Source: Acidimicrobiales bacterium
GTDB taxonomy: Bacteria > Actinomycetota > Acidimicrobiia > Acidimicrobiales > SZUA-35
DNA: 64,000 nt
Direction: 5' to 3'
Assembly: GCA_013003535.1 (NCBI GenBank)
Contig: JABDIY010000049.1
Span: 62,001 to 126,000 of the forward strand
Both the position numbers and the translations under genes were made by a program. Under the pieces are notes generated by a model. That model searched no databases, was not told the origin of the DNA, and saw nothing but the letters and a program-made list of their open reading frames with translations. Shown in pieces: positions 46,909 through 58,000 of the stretch; positions within the stretch are counted from its first letter, which is position 1; each line of letters starts with the position of its first letter.

Positions 46909-48237
46909 TCAGCCGAGAACCCAGTTGGTTTGCGGGCTTGTCCCTTCGGTCTCTTTGAACCGATCCCTGGCATCTTTCACGGCGATCCGAAGTGCCCCTT
47001 CGGGATCGATGTGGTGACGACGAGCCAGTTCGACGATCGACAGTAACGCTCGAGCCACCGATTCCTCGCTCATGTGGTCGAGCTGGGCGAGCTGCCGTAA
47101 CTGGGCTTCGCTGAGTTCCACGGGTGATGACCGCAGTCCCTTTTTGAGCACCTTCTCCGCGAAGGTGAGCGCTGGTAGTCCTTCGGGTATACCGTCCATT
47201 ACCGAGGTGCGATTCTTCTCCGCTACCTTGGCGTGTTCCCAGTTCTCCAACACCGCAGCCGCATCGGCGGCTACCGCGTCGCCGAACACGTGGGGGTGGC
47301 GGGAAACCAGCTTGTCGTGGATCCCACGGGCAACGTCGGCAATGGTGAATTGTCCCGCCTCCCCGGCGAGCTCGGAATGAAAGAGCACCTGGAACCAAAG
47401 GTCCCCGAGCTCCTCTTCGAGATGTTCATAGGCCTGCGCCCCGCCGTGTTCGAGACCATCGATGGCATCCAGAACTTCGTAGGTCTCCTCAACAAGATGG
47501 CGACGCAAGGACTGATGGGTTTGCTCAGCGTCCCATGGGCAGTCCTGCCGCAACCGATGGATGAGTTCAACGGACTTCATGAGCTCGTGGGCCACCGGAG
47601 TCTCCAGCGCCGGGATGTACACAGACGTGAGGTGATCCGCCTCGATGCTGCGGTCGAGGTCAGGCCATGCCACCTCCTGAATTCTTTCGTCCGGCGTGCC
47701 CAGACCTTGGAGGATGATCGCCGTGGTTTCCTCACCAGCTTCGACCGCCAACTTCATCTCGGATAGGATTCGCTTCGCGTGAGTATGAGCCACCAACAGA
47801 GGTCCGGTCTGGCCGGCGGCGCTCGTAGTGAACGTGTGACCGTCGACGAGTCTGACGCTTTCCTCAACGGGGTCAATCCCTAGCCGTTCCCAGACGACGT
47901 CCAAGAAACCGATTGCCGGGAGCACACGGTGGTCCGCGCCGCTCTGGCGGATGAGTTGCACAGTGCGTTCCAGCACCAGCGGAGATCCCGGCACAGCGTA
48001 CAAGACCGACCCTTCGGCCGCTGCCGCTATCAGGCGCTCGGTGATCGCCTCGTAGACCGCGGTGAACGTATCGGCGGATTCGTAGATGGCGTCAAACGAC
48101 TCAGCGTCTGGAACGAGATGGGCACTGGGGTGACGGCTCGTCCGCAGAAATCGGGTGCGGTGTCCGTTGATGGATGCCAGTGTCTGACCGGTTACAAGGT
48201 CTGGATCACCTGGACCCAACCCAACGACGGTGATCAC
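46909..48237 (-). CDS. mazG: tetrapyrrole-methylase-like / MazG fusion nucleotide pyrophosphohydrolase
   Basis: VVGLGPGDPDLVT N-terminus; LRQDCPWDAEQTHQSLRRHLVEETYEVLDAI; EELGDLWFQVLFHSELA. Confidence 0.93.
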   Translation of the reverse strand: MITVVGLGPGDPDLVTGQTLASINGHRTRFLRTSRHPSAHLVPDAESFDAIYESADTFTAVYEAITERLIAAAAEGSVLYAVPGSPLVLERTVQLIRQSGADHRVLPAIGFLDVVWERLGIDPVEESVRLVDGHTFTTSAAGQTGPLLVAHTHAKRILSEMKLAVEAGEETTAIILQGLGTPDERIQEVAWPDLDRSIEADHLTSVYIPALETPVAHELMKSVELIHRLRQDCPWDAEQTHQSLRRHLVEETYEVLDAIDGLEHGGAQAYEHLEEELGDLWFQVLFHSELAGEAGQFTIADVARGIHDKLVSRHPHVFGDAVAADAAAVLENWEHAKVAEKNRTSVMDGIPEGLPALTFAEKVLKKGLRSSPVELSEAQLRQLAQLDHMSEESVARALLSIVELARRHHIDPEGALRIAVKDARDRFKETEGTSPQTNWVLG

Positions 48238-48247
48238 AACAGCCGAG

Positions 48248-49270
48248 TTACTCCGCTGCGGAAGCCAGGACCCGACCCGACGCCGGATCCCATACCCCAA
48301 GAGACTCATCAACCTCCACCGTGGTACTGGCGAGAATGGAACTGAACTCTTGGAATCCTTCGCTCTCGGCAGCGTCGGGGTTGGCGGGGGCGGTCTCCTC
48401 GGCGTAGACCTCGATTACGTGAAACCCGAACTCGGTCTCGACCGGACCGAGAATTTCGTTCAGTTCGCCCTCCAAGATGGCGTTGGCGAAGGGCTCAACG
48501 AAACCATTCGGGTCGGAGCACCCGAGGTCACCGCCATCGGGACCGGAGGGCCCGGTAGACAGTTCCATGGCCAACTCCGCGAAATCCTCGCCATCGGCCA
48601 ATCGAGCCACGATTGCGTCGGCCTCCTCGACCGTATCCACGAGAATATGGCGCGAACACGGGTTGGTGACCTCTTCGTCTGTGAAGAATGCCGCGGTGAT
48701 GGCGGCCTGGCGCACCCGCTGGGCGACGATCAAATCGAGATAGTTCTTCGCTCCGGCATTGACGGTGGCTGCGGCTGCGATCGGATCAGGTTGGGTCCCC
48801 ATGGCGTTGAGCAGTTGCTCGGCGATGAGCGCTTCCTCGATCTCCACTGCGTCGTCGGGAACGGACCCGCCAACCTCGGAGATCGTGTTGTCTAGCACCC
48901 GGAGTTGGATCAACGAAGACAACGTGTCTCGCTGGAAGTCGGCGGTGACCGCTTGACCAAAGAGAAGCGTCGATGCCTCGGGACTGTCGATGAGTTGGCC
49001 GAGAATCTGGCGCAGTTCCTCCCCCGGAACCTCACTGGTGGAACCGTCGGCGAAGGTGATGGTGGCAGCGACCTGGGGAATAGCCGAAAGATCAGGCGGC
49101 TCGACTTCGGGAATTGTGATCGAGTCGGGCACAGAGGTTTCGTCACCTCCGATCGAACCGTCTCCGCCTACTTCGACGGCTTCTGCGGCCTCCCGGGAAA
49201 CACCACAGGCGGCGGTCAGTGCGGCTATGGCCACGATGACAGAGAGAATCTTCCGGGACTGATTAAGCAC
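48248..49270 (-). CDS. parvulin-type peptidylprolyl isomerase lipoprotein (SurA/PrsA-like)
   Basis: Lipobox LTAACG; CSRHILVDTVEEADAIVARLADGEDFAELAMELSTGPSGPDGGDLG. Confidence 0.88.
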   Translation of the reverse strand: MLNQSRKILSVIVAIAALTAACGVSREAAEAVEVGGDGSIGGDETSVPDSITIPEVEPPDLSAIPQVAATITFADGSTSEVPGEELRQILGQLIDSPEASTLLFGQAVTADFQRDTLSSLIQLRVLDNTISEVGGSVPDDAVEIEEALIAEQLLNAMGTQPDPIAAAATVNAGAKNYLDLIVAQRVRQAAITAAFFTDEEVTNPCSRHILVDTVEEADAIVARLADGEDFAELAMELSTGPSGPDGGDLGCSDPNGFVEPFANAILEGELNEILGPVETEFGFHVIEVYAEETAPANPDAAESEGFQEFSSILASTTVEVDESLGVWDPASGRVLASAAE

Positions 49271-49336
49271 CGCTGTAGCGTAGTTACTGGTGCGACAGAT
49301 TTGCCGCCAGCGTCCGCTATTGCCCACCGGCCTCGA

Positions 49337-51127
49337 TTAGGAAAGCTCGTCGGCGTCCGCTTCGTTGGCGAGGCGCGACCGTCGACGGTGACGCGTTGCG
49401 GCGCCCAACTCGCCAAGGTTACTGACGAAGAGCACGCCCGCCGCCAGGGTGATCACTGCGCCGATACCGAAGCGGAACACCGTGAACAAACCGCCGATTG
49501 CGAATGCGAAGAATGCGGCGGTGAGAGCAAACACCACGCTCATTCGGATCACCGCCTGGAAACGACGCCGCACCAACTGTTCGGCCAGTAATGTTCCGGC
49601 TGCTACAACTGCGGTGAAACCGGCGACGGTGATGGAATCGAAGACCAGGACTGCTGCCAGGGACAAAAGGACCAGCGGAACGCTCACCACACTCCAGAAC
49701 GTGAGGATGTAGCCCGTCTCGGCCGGCGGTGGGAGCGGAACGGCAGCATTCTTGAGGTGGGCCCGGTAGTCGAGGTCAGCCGGAGGGTTACTCAAGCGGC
49801 CTCGCAGATCGGTGAGTTCGGTCCGCTGCCGCATGAGTTCGGTCAGGCGTTTGGAGTCAACTTCCATATCTGCGGCCGCCTCGGTCTGGGCGGCGAAAGG
49901 CAACTTTCGAGCAGTTCGACGAATCTCGTGTTCAACATCATCGAGTACCGCATCGAGTTTGGCGTCACTGAACCGTCGCCTCATGGTTGACGGCGGCGGT
50001 GTGCGGTGCAGCCCGGCAAAGCCCACCGGGTCCGCCCAGGAGACCCGGATTTGACCGGTGCGAGTGAACTTCGGGCCGCCCGGTCCCCGTTCACCTTCGC
50101 CAGGGTCGTGCGTATCGAGTCCCCAGAGGCCACGGAACCGGCCAATCCAATCCAGTTGGTCATCCAGTTCTCGAATGTCCCAGACGCGAGCGTCGACCCC
50201 ATCGGCGGTGGCAGTGTCTACGAACGGCGCACCAAAGGCTGGCCCCATGCCTCGCTCAGCAGCCTGGTCCTTGATCCGTAGCGCCCCTTGCGTCCATCGC
50301 TGAGCTCGCAGCAACCACCGGAGACCGGGCACATCGAGCCTGGTCACGTAGTCGCCCGGCCGGAAGTACAACGCATGAGATCCGGCTCCGGCGTGCAAGA
50401 CGGGCCGTCCGTCCGAGATGACCACCTCGGGATCGTTCCAGTGACGGCGGAGGTTGGCGCCCCAGTTGTCATGGCTCGATGCGGCGATCCACTGCGGGCT
50501 GTGGTCGCTGGGGTCGCAGTAGATCCAGATCTGTTCCCAATCGCCTTCGTGATCGTTCAAGCCGCGATAACTGGTACGCCAGTCGTTGAACAGATAGAAG
50601 TAGGCGTAGTGCAGCACCAGCCAGCCTCCGGTATTGATCGCCCGGGCGTAGGTGACGGGTCGGTCTTTGTGGAGACCGAGACGATCGGCTTTCAGCGCGG
50701 CGGCACTTACGGTGCGGTTCGGCACTGTGGGCCGGACGATGTGGATGAGGGAGTAGACCGCATCGAAGACTCGGCCGAATAGTCCGACCCGACCAAGCCG
50801 GGGCGACAAAATCTTTCGGGCGAGACGTTTCGCCTCCTCACCCACCACGCTCTTGCGTTCTTCGTCGCTGACGAACCGAAGGAAGTGGTCACTCAAGCCG
50901 TCGCCGAGGCGTTCCAGTGAGAGTTCCCCTTCGGCAAGCACAACCTGGTCGCCGCGCATCAGGGCCGACGATTTCACGAACCCATCTACTTCGGTTGGGA
51001 AAAAGAGCTCTCGCGCATCAAATTTGATTACCGGACAGTGCCGACGAAGCAGCTCGGAGTGGTCCAGAGGATCATGGCTCAGAGACTTCATGTCGGCCTG
51101 GTCGGGATTGGGGGGATCCTGGGCCAT
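49337..51127 (-). CDS. VPS62-like domain protein with C-terminal TM helices
   Basis: LHYAYFYLFNDWRTSYRGLNDHEGDWEQIWIYCD; C-terminal hydrophobic helices. Confidence 0.65.
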   Translation of the reverse strand: MAQDPPNPDQADMKSLSHDPLDHSELLRRHCPVIKFDARELFFPTEVDGFVKSSALMRGDQVVLAEGELSLERLGDGLSDHFLRFVSDEERKSVVGEEAKRLARKILSPRLGRVGLFGRVFDAVYSLIHIVRPTVPNRTVSAAALKADRLGLHKDRPVTYARAINTGGWLVLHYAYFYLFNDWRTSYRGLNDHEGDWEQIWIYCDPSDHSPQWIAASSHDNWGANLRRHWNDPEVVISDGRPVLHAGAGSHALYFRPGDYVTRLDVPGLRWLLRAQRWTQGALRIKDQAAERGMGPAFGAPFVDTATADGVDARVWDIRELDDQLDWIGRFRGLWGLDTHDPGEGERGPGGPKFTRTGQIRVSWADPVGFAGLHRTPPPSTMRRRFSDAKLDAVLDDVEHEIRRTARKLPFAAQTEAAADMEVDSKRLTELMRQRTELTDLRGRLSNPPADLDYRAHLKNAAVPLPPPAETGYILTFWSVVSVPLVLLSLAAVLVFDSITVAGFTAVVAAGTLLAEQLVRRRFQAVIRMSVVFALTAAFFAFAIGGLFTVFRFGIGAVITLAAGVLFVSNLGELGAATRHRRRSRLANEADADELS

Positions 51128-51280
51128 CAGTTGCCCAGGCTACTGCGCTCAGATCACGAGCATGGACCGCCGACCAGTGGCCGGCTTCCCGGGCCAACAT
51201 TTGCGAAATCCCTGTTGAGAACCACATTCGAACCATTTTCCTGTCCGGAACCACACTCAGTGTGGCTGTCAACAGGAATT

Positions 51281-52675
51281 TCAGGGGTTCGAGAGCTCGC
51301 TGAGTGCTTTGGTCATGGCCATCACGGCTTCTTTTCCGTCACCGAAGAGCATCAGCGCATTGTCTGCGGCAAATAGCGGATTGGGAATCCCGGCAAAACC
51401 TGGGGACAAGGAACGTTTGATGATCACGACCGTCTGGGATCGATCCACATCGAGGATCGGCATCCCCGAAATCGGAGAGTTCTCCTGGCGAGCAACCGGG
51501 TTGACCACGTCATTGGCCCCGATCACGATGGTCATGTCTGTTTGAGCGAAAGTGGAGTTGATTACGTCCATCTCGATGAGCTTCTCGTAGTCGATCTCCG
51601 CCTCAGCGAGGAGCACGTTCATATGGCCAGGCATGCGGCCCGCCACAGGGTGAATTCCGAAAACCACTTCGGTGCCGTTGGCCTCGAGCGCCTTCGCGAG
51701 ATCCCGCACCGCGTGCTGAGCCTGGGCGACCGCCATGCCATAGCCAGGCACGATGGCAACCCGTTCAGCGTTCTCCAATAGGAGCGCAACTTCGTCGGCA
51801 CTGGTAGAGGTGACCTTTCCAACATAGGTCTCGTCCGCGTCGGCTCCCTCCACAGCCACCGGAGCGGCGGAGAAGAGCACATTGGAGAGTGTTCTGTTCA
51901 TCGCCACGCACATGATCTGGGTGAGTATCAGACCGCTGGCACCCACCAGGGAGCCGGCGATGATGAGAAGGCTGTTCCCCAGCGCAAACCCCGTGGCACT
52001 AGCGGCCAACCCCGATAGGGAGTTGAGTAGCGCAATCACCACTGGCATGTCTGCCCCGCCGATCGGAACGACACTCGATACTCCGAGCAGAAATCCGAGC
52101 GCGACGAGAGCAACGATCAAGGCGACCGATTTCGGCATGTCCAGCATCAGCAGACCCAAAGCCAGCGACACCACCATGAGCGCACCGTTGACATAACGAA
52201 GGGAGCTAAATCCGAAGGACCCAAAGCTCTCCCGTAGCTTCCCGTATGCAACAACCGAACCCGAAAACGTGATTGCGCCGATGAGTGCGGTGGCCGCTGC
52301 TGCGAGCGTGAAGGTGGCAGATGGATCCTCCGGCAGCTCCCTGACCTCGAGAAACGACGCTCCCACCACCAAAACCGAGGCCAGGCCGCCGAACCCGTTG
52401 AACAGCGCGACCAGTTCGGGCATTCCGGTCATCTGCACCTGGGTGGCCAACGCGCCACCGATCAAGGCGCCCACCACCAGCCCCAAGCCAAGCTGCCAGA
52501 ACGACACGATCTTGTTGTCGGTGAGGGTCACGACCACCGCCATCAGCATCCCCGCGGCGCCGAGGGCGTTGCCACGGACCGCGGTGCGAGGCTTTCCAAG
52601 GCCCTTGAGACCAAGGACGAAAAGAACGGCGGAAAGGATGTAACCGGCTTGGATCAGATTGCTGGTTTCGCCCAT
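51281..52675 (-). CDS. pntB: NAD(P) transhydrogenase subunit beta
   Basis: MPELVALFNGFGGLASVLVG, VIVPGYGMAVAQAQHAVRDL, HPVAGRMPGHMNVLLAEA. Confidence 0.96.
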   Translation of the reverse strand: MGETSNLIQAGYILSAVLFVLGLKGLGKPRTAVRGNALGAAGMLMAVVVTLTDNKIVSFWQLGLGLVVGALIGGALATQVQMTGMPELVALFNGFGGLASVLVVGASFLEVRELPEDPSATFTLAAAATALIGAITFSGSVVAYGKLRESFGSFGFSSLRYVNGALMVVSLALGLLMLDMPKSVALIVALVALGFLLGVSSVVPIGGADMPVVIALLNSLSGLAASATGFALGNSLLIIAGSLVGASGLILTQIMCVAMNRTLSNVLFSAAPVAVEGADADETYVGKVTSTSADEVALLLENAERVAIVPGYGMAVAQAQHAVRDLAKALEANGTEVVFGIHPVAGRMPGHMNVLLAEAEIDYEKLIEMDVINSTFAQTDMTIVIGANDVVNPVARQENSPISGMPILDVDRSQTVVIIKRSLSPGFAGIPNPLFAADNALMLFGDGKEAVMAMTKALSELSNP

Positions 52676-52676
52676 T

Positions 52677-52967
52677 TCAGCGTTTCTTCGTTTTCCTGGA
52701 GCTGAACATCGCCAGCATCCGGTTTGTCACCAGGAAGCCGCCAACCACGTTGATGGTGGCAAGAGTGACCGCCCCGACACCCAACCACGTAGCGAGCAGT
52801 GTTTGCTCGGCACCAGCCGACACCACCGCACCGATCAACGTGATTCCGCTGATTGCATTGGATCCGCTCATCAGCGGCGTGTGCAAGGTGGGCGGAACTT
52901 TCGAGATCAGTTCGATCCCGAGAAAGATGGCGAGCACGAACAGGGTCAGTGCGATCAGGAACGTCAC
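52677..52967 (-). CDS. NAD(P) transhydrogenase subunit alpha, membrane part (PntAB/PntA2)
   Basis: GTG start VTFLIAL; ISKVPPTLHTPLMSGSNAISGI; NVVGGFLVTNRML. Confidence 0.93.
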   Translation of the reverse strand: MTFLIALTLFVLAIFLGIELISKVPPTLHTPLMSGSNAISGITLIGAVVSAGAEQTLLATWLGVGAVTLATINVVGGFLVTNRMLAMFSSRKTKKR

Positions 52968-52974
52968 GGGCGAC

Positions 52975-54153
52975 TCACGAATCCTCTGGTGGTGGTACTG
53001 GATCTGAACCGAGAGCACCGAGAACCCGAGGGTGCACGACCGCACCGTTGTGAGCCACGAGCGTGCCAGCGGTGATCTCGTCCTCGGTGTCGAGGCGGAT
53101 CTCACCGCCGTCATCGGTCAGATGTTTGAGAAGGTTGACGACGTTGTTGGAGAAGAGTTGGCTGGCTGTGGCCGCTGACCGAGACTCCAGGTCGGTGGGA
53201 CCGAAAATCCTGATGCCGTGGTGATGAACGATCTCATCGGCCACGGTGAGAGCACAGTTCCCGCCGCGCTCCGCGGCCAGGTCCACGATCACCGAACCCG
53301 GCTTCATGCCTTCCACCATGGCTGCGGTGATCAGCTCGGGACTTTTCATGCCCGGTATCGCCGCGGTGGTGATCACGATGTCTGCACCGGCAACATAAGG
53401 GGTGAGCAACCGTTGCTGACGAAGATTGACGTCCTCGTCCTGGGCTTTTGCGTAACCACCAGTGTCCTCGGACCCGGTGGTATCGAGATCCAACTGAATA
53501 CTTCGACCGCCAACCGATTCGATCTGCTCCGCCGTGGCGGGGCGAACGTCGTACGCTTCCACCACCGATCCAAGACGCCGGGCAGTGGCAATCGCTTGGA
53601 GCCCCGCTACCCCGGCGCCAAGCACCACGGTTCGCGTGGCGGGGATCGTTCCTGCGGCGGTCATCATCATCGGCAACATCCGAGGCAGCTCGGATGCAGC
53701 GAGAAGAACAGCCTCATAGCCGGCGATGCTGGCCATCGAACTGAGCACGTCCATAGTCTGCGCCCTGGTGATTCGAGGCACGAGCTCCAAGCTGAGGACG
53801 GCGGCGCCGGTTCTGGCCAAAGACGCGGTTTCGTTGGCCCGCCACAGCGGATCGGCATTTCCTATGAGGACATGCGAATCGTTCACCCCGCTGCGGACAA
53901 CATCAATCCCCACCACCACTCCGCCGGCGGCCAGGAGAGTGTCCCGATCCACCACGCTGGCCTGAGCCCTGCGGTACAGCTCATCGCCAAATCCGGCGGC
54001 GGCCCCACATCCTGACTCTGACATGACGGTATGGCCAGCCGCCCGGAGCTTGACCACGCCATCGGGGGTCAGCGCCACCCGCCTCTCCCTCGAGTTGCTC
54101 TCCCTGACGACGCTCACAAACACCGAGCGGGAGACTAGCCGAGCAACAGCCAT
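52975..54153 (-). CDS. NAD(P) transhydrogenase subunit alpha part 1 (PntAA)
   Basis: ERRVALTPDGVVKLRAAGH, VLGAGVAGLQAIATARRLGSVVEAYDVRP, MKPGSVIVDLAAERGGNC. Confidence 0.95.
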   Translation of the reverse strand: MAVARLVSRSVFVSVVRESNSRERRVALTPDGVVKLRAAGHTVMSESGCGAAAGFGDELYRRAQASVVDRDTLLAAGGVVVGIDVVRSGVNDSHVLIGNADPLWRANETASLARTGAAVLSLELVPRITRAQTMDVLSSMASIAGYEAVLLAASELPRMLPMMMTAAGTIPATRTVVLGAGVAGLQAIATARRLGSVVEAYDVRPATAEQIESVGGRSIQLDLDTTGSEDTGGYAKAQDEDVNLRQQRLLTPYVAGADIVITTAAIPGMKSPELITAAMVEGMKPGSVIVDLAAERGGNCALTVADEIVHHHGIRIFGPTDLESRSAATASQLFSNNVVNLLKHLTDDGGEIRLDTEDEITAGTLVAHNGAVVHPRVLGALGSDPVPPPEDS

Positions 54154-54288
54154 CGCGCCCTAACCACGGCCAGTGGACTCCTCCGAGTCGCCACCTCGTC
54201 GGGTCCTCTCGTCGATACGAAAATGACCTGGTGAGCGGGATTTCCCATTGGTCAGAAGGCTTCGAGAAGGCAAACTGACCTAGGCGAC

Positions 54289-54314
54289 TCAAGATTTTTG
54301 CGGCACGGGTCGAT
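54289..54314 (+). promoter_or_regulatory. sigma28-like promoter motif TCAAG-N16-TCGAT
   Basis: CTCAAGATTTTTGCGGCACGGGTCGAT, 39 nt upstream of the ATG. Confidence 0.42.
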
Positions 54315-54353
54315 CAACGGCGGACTGCGGAAACCCCCACGTAACGAGGAACC

Positions 54354-54932
54354 ATGATTGTTCAATCACTAGTAAGCCACAAGGTGGCAGCCGCAGCTCT
54401 CGCAATAGCGCTAGGCGGAACTTCGGCTGCGGCGGCAACCGGCAACCTGCCGATCGTGCAAGAAGACCCGGTGGAACTCACCGAGGACACCACCAGCGAC
54501 AGCGAGATCGAGGCGGATGAGAACGAGTCGGAGAACGAGCCGAAGGAAGAGGTGCTTCCGCCGGTCAACGCAGAAGGCGTGGAGTATGGCGACGTCCTTT
54601 GCGCCGATGCCAAAAACCACGGTCAGTACGTTTCGGGCGTAGCCAAAGATGACACGATCGAAGGAAATCGCGGCGAAATCGTAAGTCAGGCCGCCAAGAC
54701 CAACTGTGGCAAGGCCGACAAAGCCGAGGCAAAAGCCGAGCGGGACGCTGAGAAAGCCGAACGTGATGAAGCCAAAGCGGCAGAAAAGGCCGAACGCGAT
54801 GCTGAGAAAGCCGAACGCAAAGCCAACGAATCAGAAGATGAGGGGTCAGCGGGTGACAGGTCCGATGACAGCGACTCTGACGACGACGTCAAGAAAGACA
54901 AGCCGAACAACGGCAATGGCAAGAAGAACTAA
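54354..54932 (+). CDS. secreted highly charged protein with A/E/K/R-rich repeats
   Basis: Signal peptide; AEKAERDAEKAERDEAKAAEKAERDAEKAERK; acidic and basic low-complexity C-terminus; followed by a terminator. Confidence 0.7.
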   Translation: MIVQSLVSHKVAAAALAIALGGTSAAAATGNLPIVQEDPVELTEDTTSDSEIEADENESENEPKEEVLPPVNAEGVEYGDVLCADAKNHGQYVSGVAKDDTIEGNRGEIVSQAAKTNCGKADKAEAKAERDAEKAERDEAKAAEKAERDAEKAERKANESEDEGSAGDRSDDSDSDDDVKKDKPNNGNGKKN

Positions 54933-54954
54933 CCCAAATTCTCCCTGACGATGG

Positions 54955-54979
54955 GTGGCGCTGGCCCAGCCGGCGCCAC
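54955..54979 (+). terminator. rho-independent terminator
   Basis: GTGGCGCTGGC-CCA-GCCGGCGCCAC 11-bp stem, then TTGTCGTTTT. Confidence 0.7.
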
Positions 54980-55020
54980 TTGTCGTTTTCCCAGGTCACG
55001 TCAACGCAGCCGGCGAACGT

Positions 55021-58000
55021 TTAGCCGTCAGTTTCGATCGGGAACATCGTTTCGAAAAAGGTCAAGATGTCCTTGGAGATGTCGGCTGCCACGGACTTGA
55101 GCCCAACCTGAACCTCACCGCCGTCGCTTCCATACTCACCGGGTTTCCACACCCCGTGTTTGAAGAGGCGTTTGAACCGTACTTCCTGCGAGATCTTCAT
55201 CTCCACCGGCCCCATTTTGGCCATCCAGCGGGGTGCCCCGAAGCCAGGGCCTTTCACCACCACCAAGTCTCGCATGCCGATACGGATCATCTCGGCCCGA
55301 ACTCGAGCCACGCGTAACAACTGCTCGGCAACCGGGGGAACGGGGCCATATCGGTCCAGCCATTCGGTGGTGATATCTTCCACCTCCGCCTGGGTAGTCA
55401 CCGCAGAGAGTCGCCGGTATGCCTCGAGGCGTTGCGGTCCGCTGGGTACGTAATCTTCAGGAATGAGTGCGTCGACCGGCAGATCCACCTTCACGTCTAG
55501 CTGCTGCACCGGCTCAACGCCATTGAGTTCGTTTACGGCCTCGTTGACCATTTGGCAGTAGAGGTCATAGCCGACGGCGGCGATGTGGCCTTTTTGACCG
55601 GTGCCCAGAAGGTTGCCGGCACCACGTATCTCCAGGTCACGCATCGCGATCCGAAAGCCGGAGCCCAATTCTGTTGCCTCGCCGATCGTCTTCAGCCGCT
55701 CATATGCCGTCTCGGTCAGGGCCGCGTCGGGTCGGGTGAAGAGATAGGCATAGGCCCGCTGACCCGAACGTCCTACCCGGCCGCGTAACTGATGCAGCTG
55801 ACCGAGACCGAGCATCTCGGCCCGATCGACTACGAGCGTGTTCACGGTTGGCATGTCGATACCGGACTCGATGATTGTGGTGCAGACCAGAACATCGTAT
55901 TTCCCGTCCCAGAAATCCATGACGATCGTCTCGAGCGTCCCCTCGTCCATCTGCCCGTGGGCCACCGCCACTCGAGCCTCCGGAACGAGATTGCGGACCC
56001 GCTTGGCGATGTGTTCAATACTTTGGACACGGTTGTGTACGAAGAAGATCTGTCCCTCCCGTAGCAGCTCACGTCGGATCGCCTCGGCCACGGCCCGCTC
56101 GTCGTATTCCCCGACATAGGTGAGAATGGGCTGACGGTCTGCTGGCGGCGTGTTGAGCACGGACAGGTCCCGAATTCCGGTGAGGCTCATCTCCAACGTT
56201 CGCGGGATAGGTGTCGCCGTGAGCGTGAGTACATCGATCTCAGCACTCAGCGTCTTGATCGCCTCCTTGTGCTTCACTCCAAACCGCTGCTCCTCGTCAA
56301 CGACCAAGAGCCCGAGCCGGGGGAACACTACGTCGTCAGACAGTATTCGATGAGTGCCGATCAAAACGTCCACGTCGCCGTCGCCGACCGCAGCGGTGAC
56401 TGTGCGAGCCTGGGCCGGGGTGAGGAATCGACTGAGAACTTCGACCCGAATCGGATATGGCGAGAACCGATCAGTGAACGTCTGGAAGTGTTGGGAGGCC
56501 AGCAGCGTGGTAGGTACGAGAACTGCTACCTGCTTGCCACTTTGAACGGCTTTGAATGCCGCCCTCACGGCGATCTCAGTCTTCCCGAAGCCAACGTCGC
56601 CAACCACGAGGCGGTCCATGGGCGTGGTGCTCTCCATGTCGTCCTTCACCGCATTGACGGTGGTGGCCTGATCGGGCGTCAGCTCGTAGGGAAATGCCCC
56701 CTCTATCTCGGCCTGCCATGGCGTATCGGGATCAAAAGCGAGGCCCGGGGTTGACAGCCGCTGCTGATAGAGAACCACCAACTCTTGAGCGATCTCATTG
56801 ACCTCGGCCCTGACCTTCGACTTGGCTTTTGCGAAGTCACTGCCACCCAGACGGTGAAGGGTGGGCGAATCGCCACCACTGTACGGGCGAACGAGATCCA
56901 TTTGATCAGACGGAACGTACAGCTTGTCGTCGCCGCGATAATCCAACAGCAGATAGTCGCGGCTGTGACCGCCGATCGACCGATTGACCAACCCGGCGAA
57001 GCGGCCTACTCCGTGATGATGATGGACCACATAGTCCCCGGGATTCAGTCCTTCGAAGAACCCATCGCTTTGCCGTCTGGAGCGGGGGCGGGCCCTTCGG
57101 TGGGCTCGGCGACGACCGGTCAGCTCCGACTCGGCCAACACCGCGATGCCGGCTTCTGGAACCACGAACCCCCGTTCGATGTGCTCAACGACGAGATGAA
57201 GACCAGGTCCGAAGGTAGCGGGTGGACCAGCCTCGTGAACGATCGGAGCAACGCCCCATCCGGTCAGTCGCTCGGCGAGCCGACCCAGCGTTCCGGTCCC
57301 CTCCGCGCACACCACAACGGTTGCTCCGGATGCGGTGAGGTTGGTGATCCGATTTGCCATCTCTTCGCCTGGGGCGTCCCAGCCAGAGACTTCGATAGTG
57401 GCCACGCCAGGGCCTTCGGGGATTGACATCACGGACATGATCGGAGCCGAGGTATTGGCGAGCACCCGATCGAGTTCAACGTGCAACATTGGAAAGTGGG
57501 GTGCCGGGGATTTGGGTCCTGCGGACTCTACGTTTCCGGTGGGGGCGAGGGCCCCCCACGTTCGGGCCAACGTGTTGGCGAGGTCGATCTCTTCGGCGAT
57601 GAGGTCAGCGGCCCGGCCCTTCATACGCTTGGGTTCCAGCAGCACCACCATGGCGTCAGCAGGGAGCAGATCGGGGAGGGCCCGGGTGCCACCCGATAAC
57701 CACGGCAACCAGGATTCCATCCCGTCGAACGTCTCACCGTTGGCCAGCCGCTGCCAGTTCTCCCGGCCCCACGGTTCTTCCGCTATGAGGGCCGTTGCTC
57801 GCTCCATGACCGCATCGGTGATGAGCAGCTCGCGACAACCATGAATCTCAACTTCGCGAAGGTCAGCATCGGACCGTTGGGTAGCAATGCTGAAGGTGGT
57901 GAGACGATCGATCTCATCACCCCAAAGGTCGATGCGAACACCCGTGTCGGCCGTGGAAGGAAAAACGTCAACGATGGAGCCGCGAACCGCGATCTCGCCT

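Noticed and set aside
54686-54922. Ser/Ala repeat ORF (minus) opposite the charged protein
   Set aside because: Mirror of the GAA/GCC-rich repeats in the sense gene; not independent coding.
56785-57426. 213-aa + ORF inside mfd
   Set aside because: Antisense to mfd, which is unambiguous.
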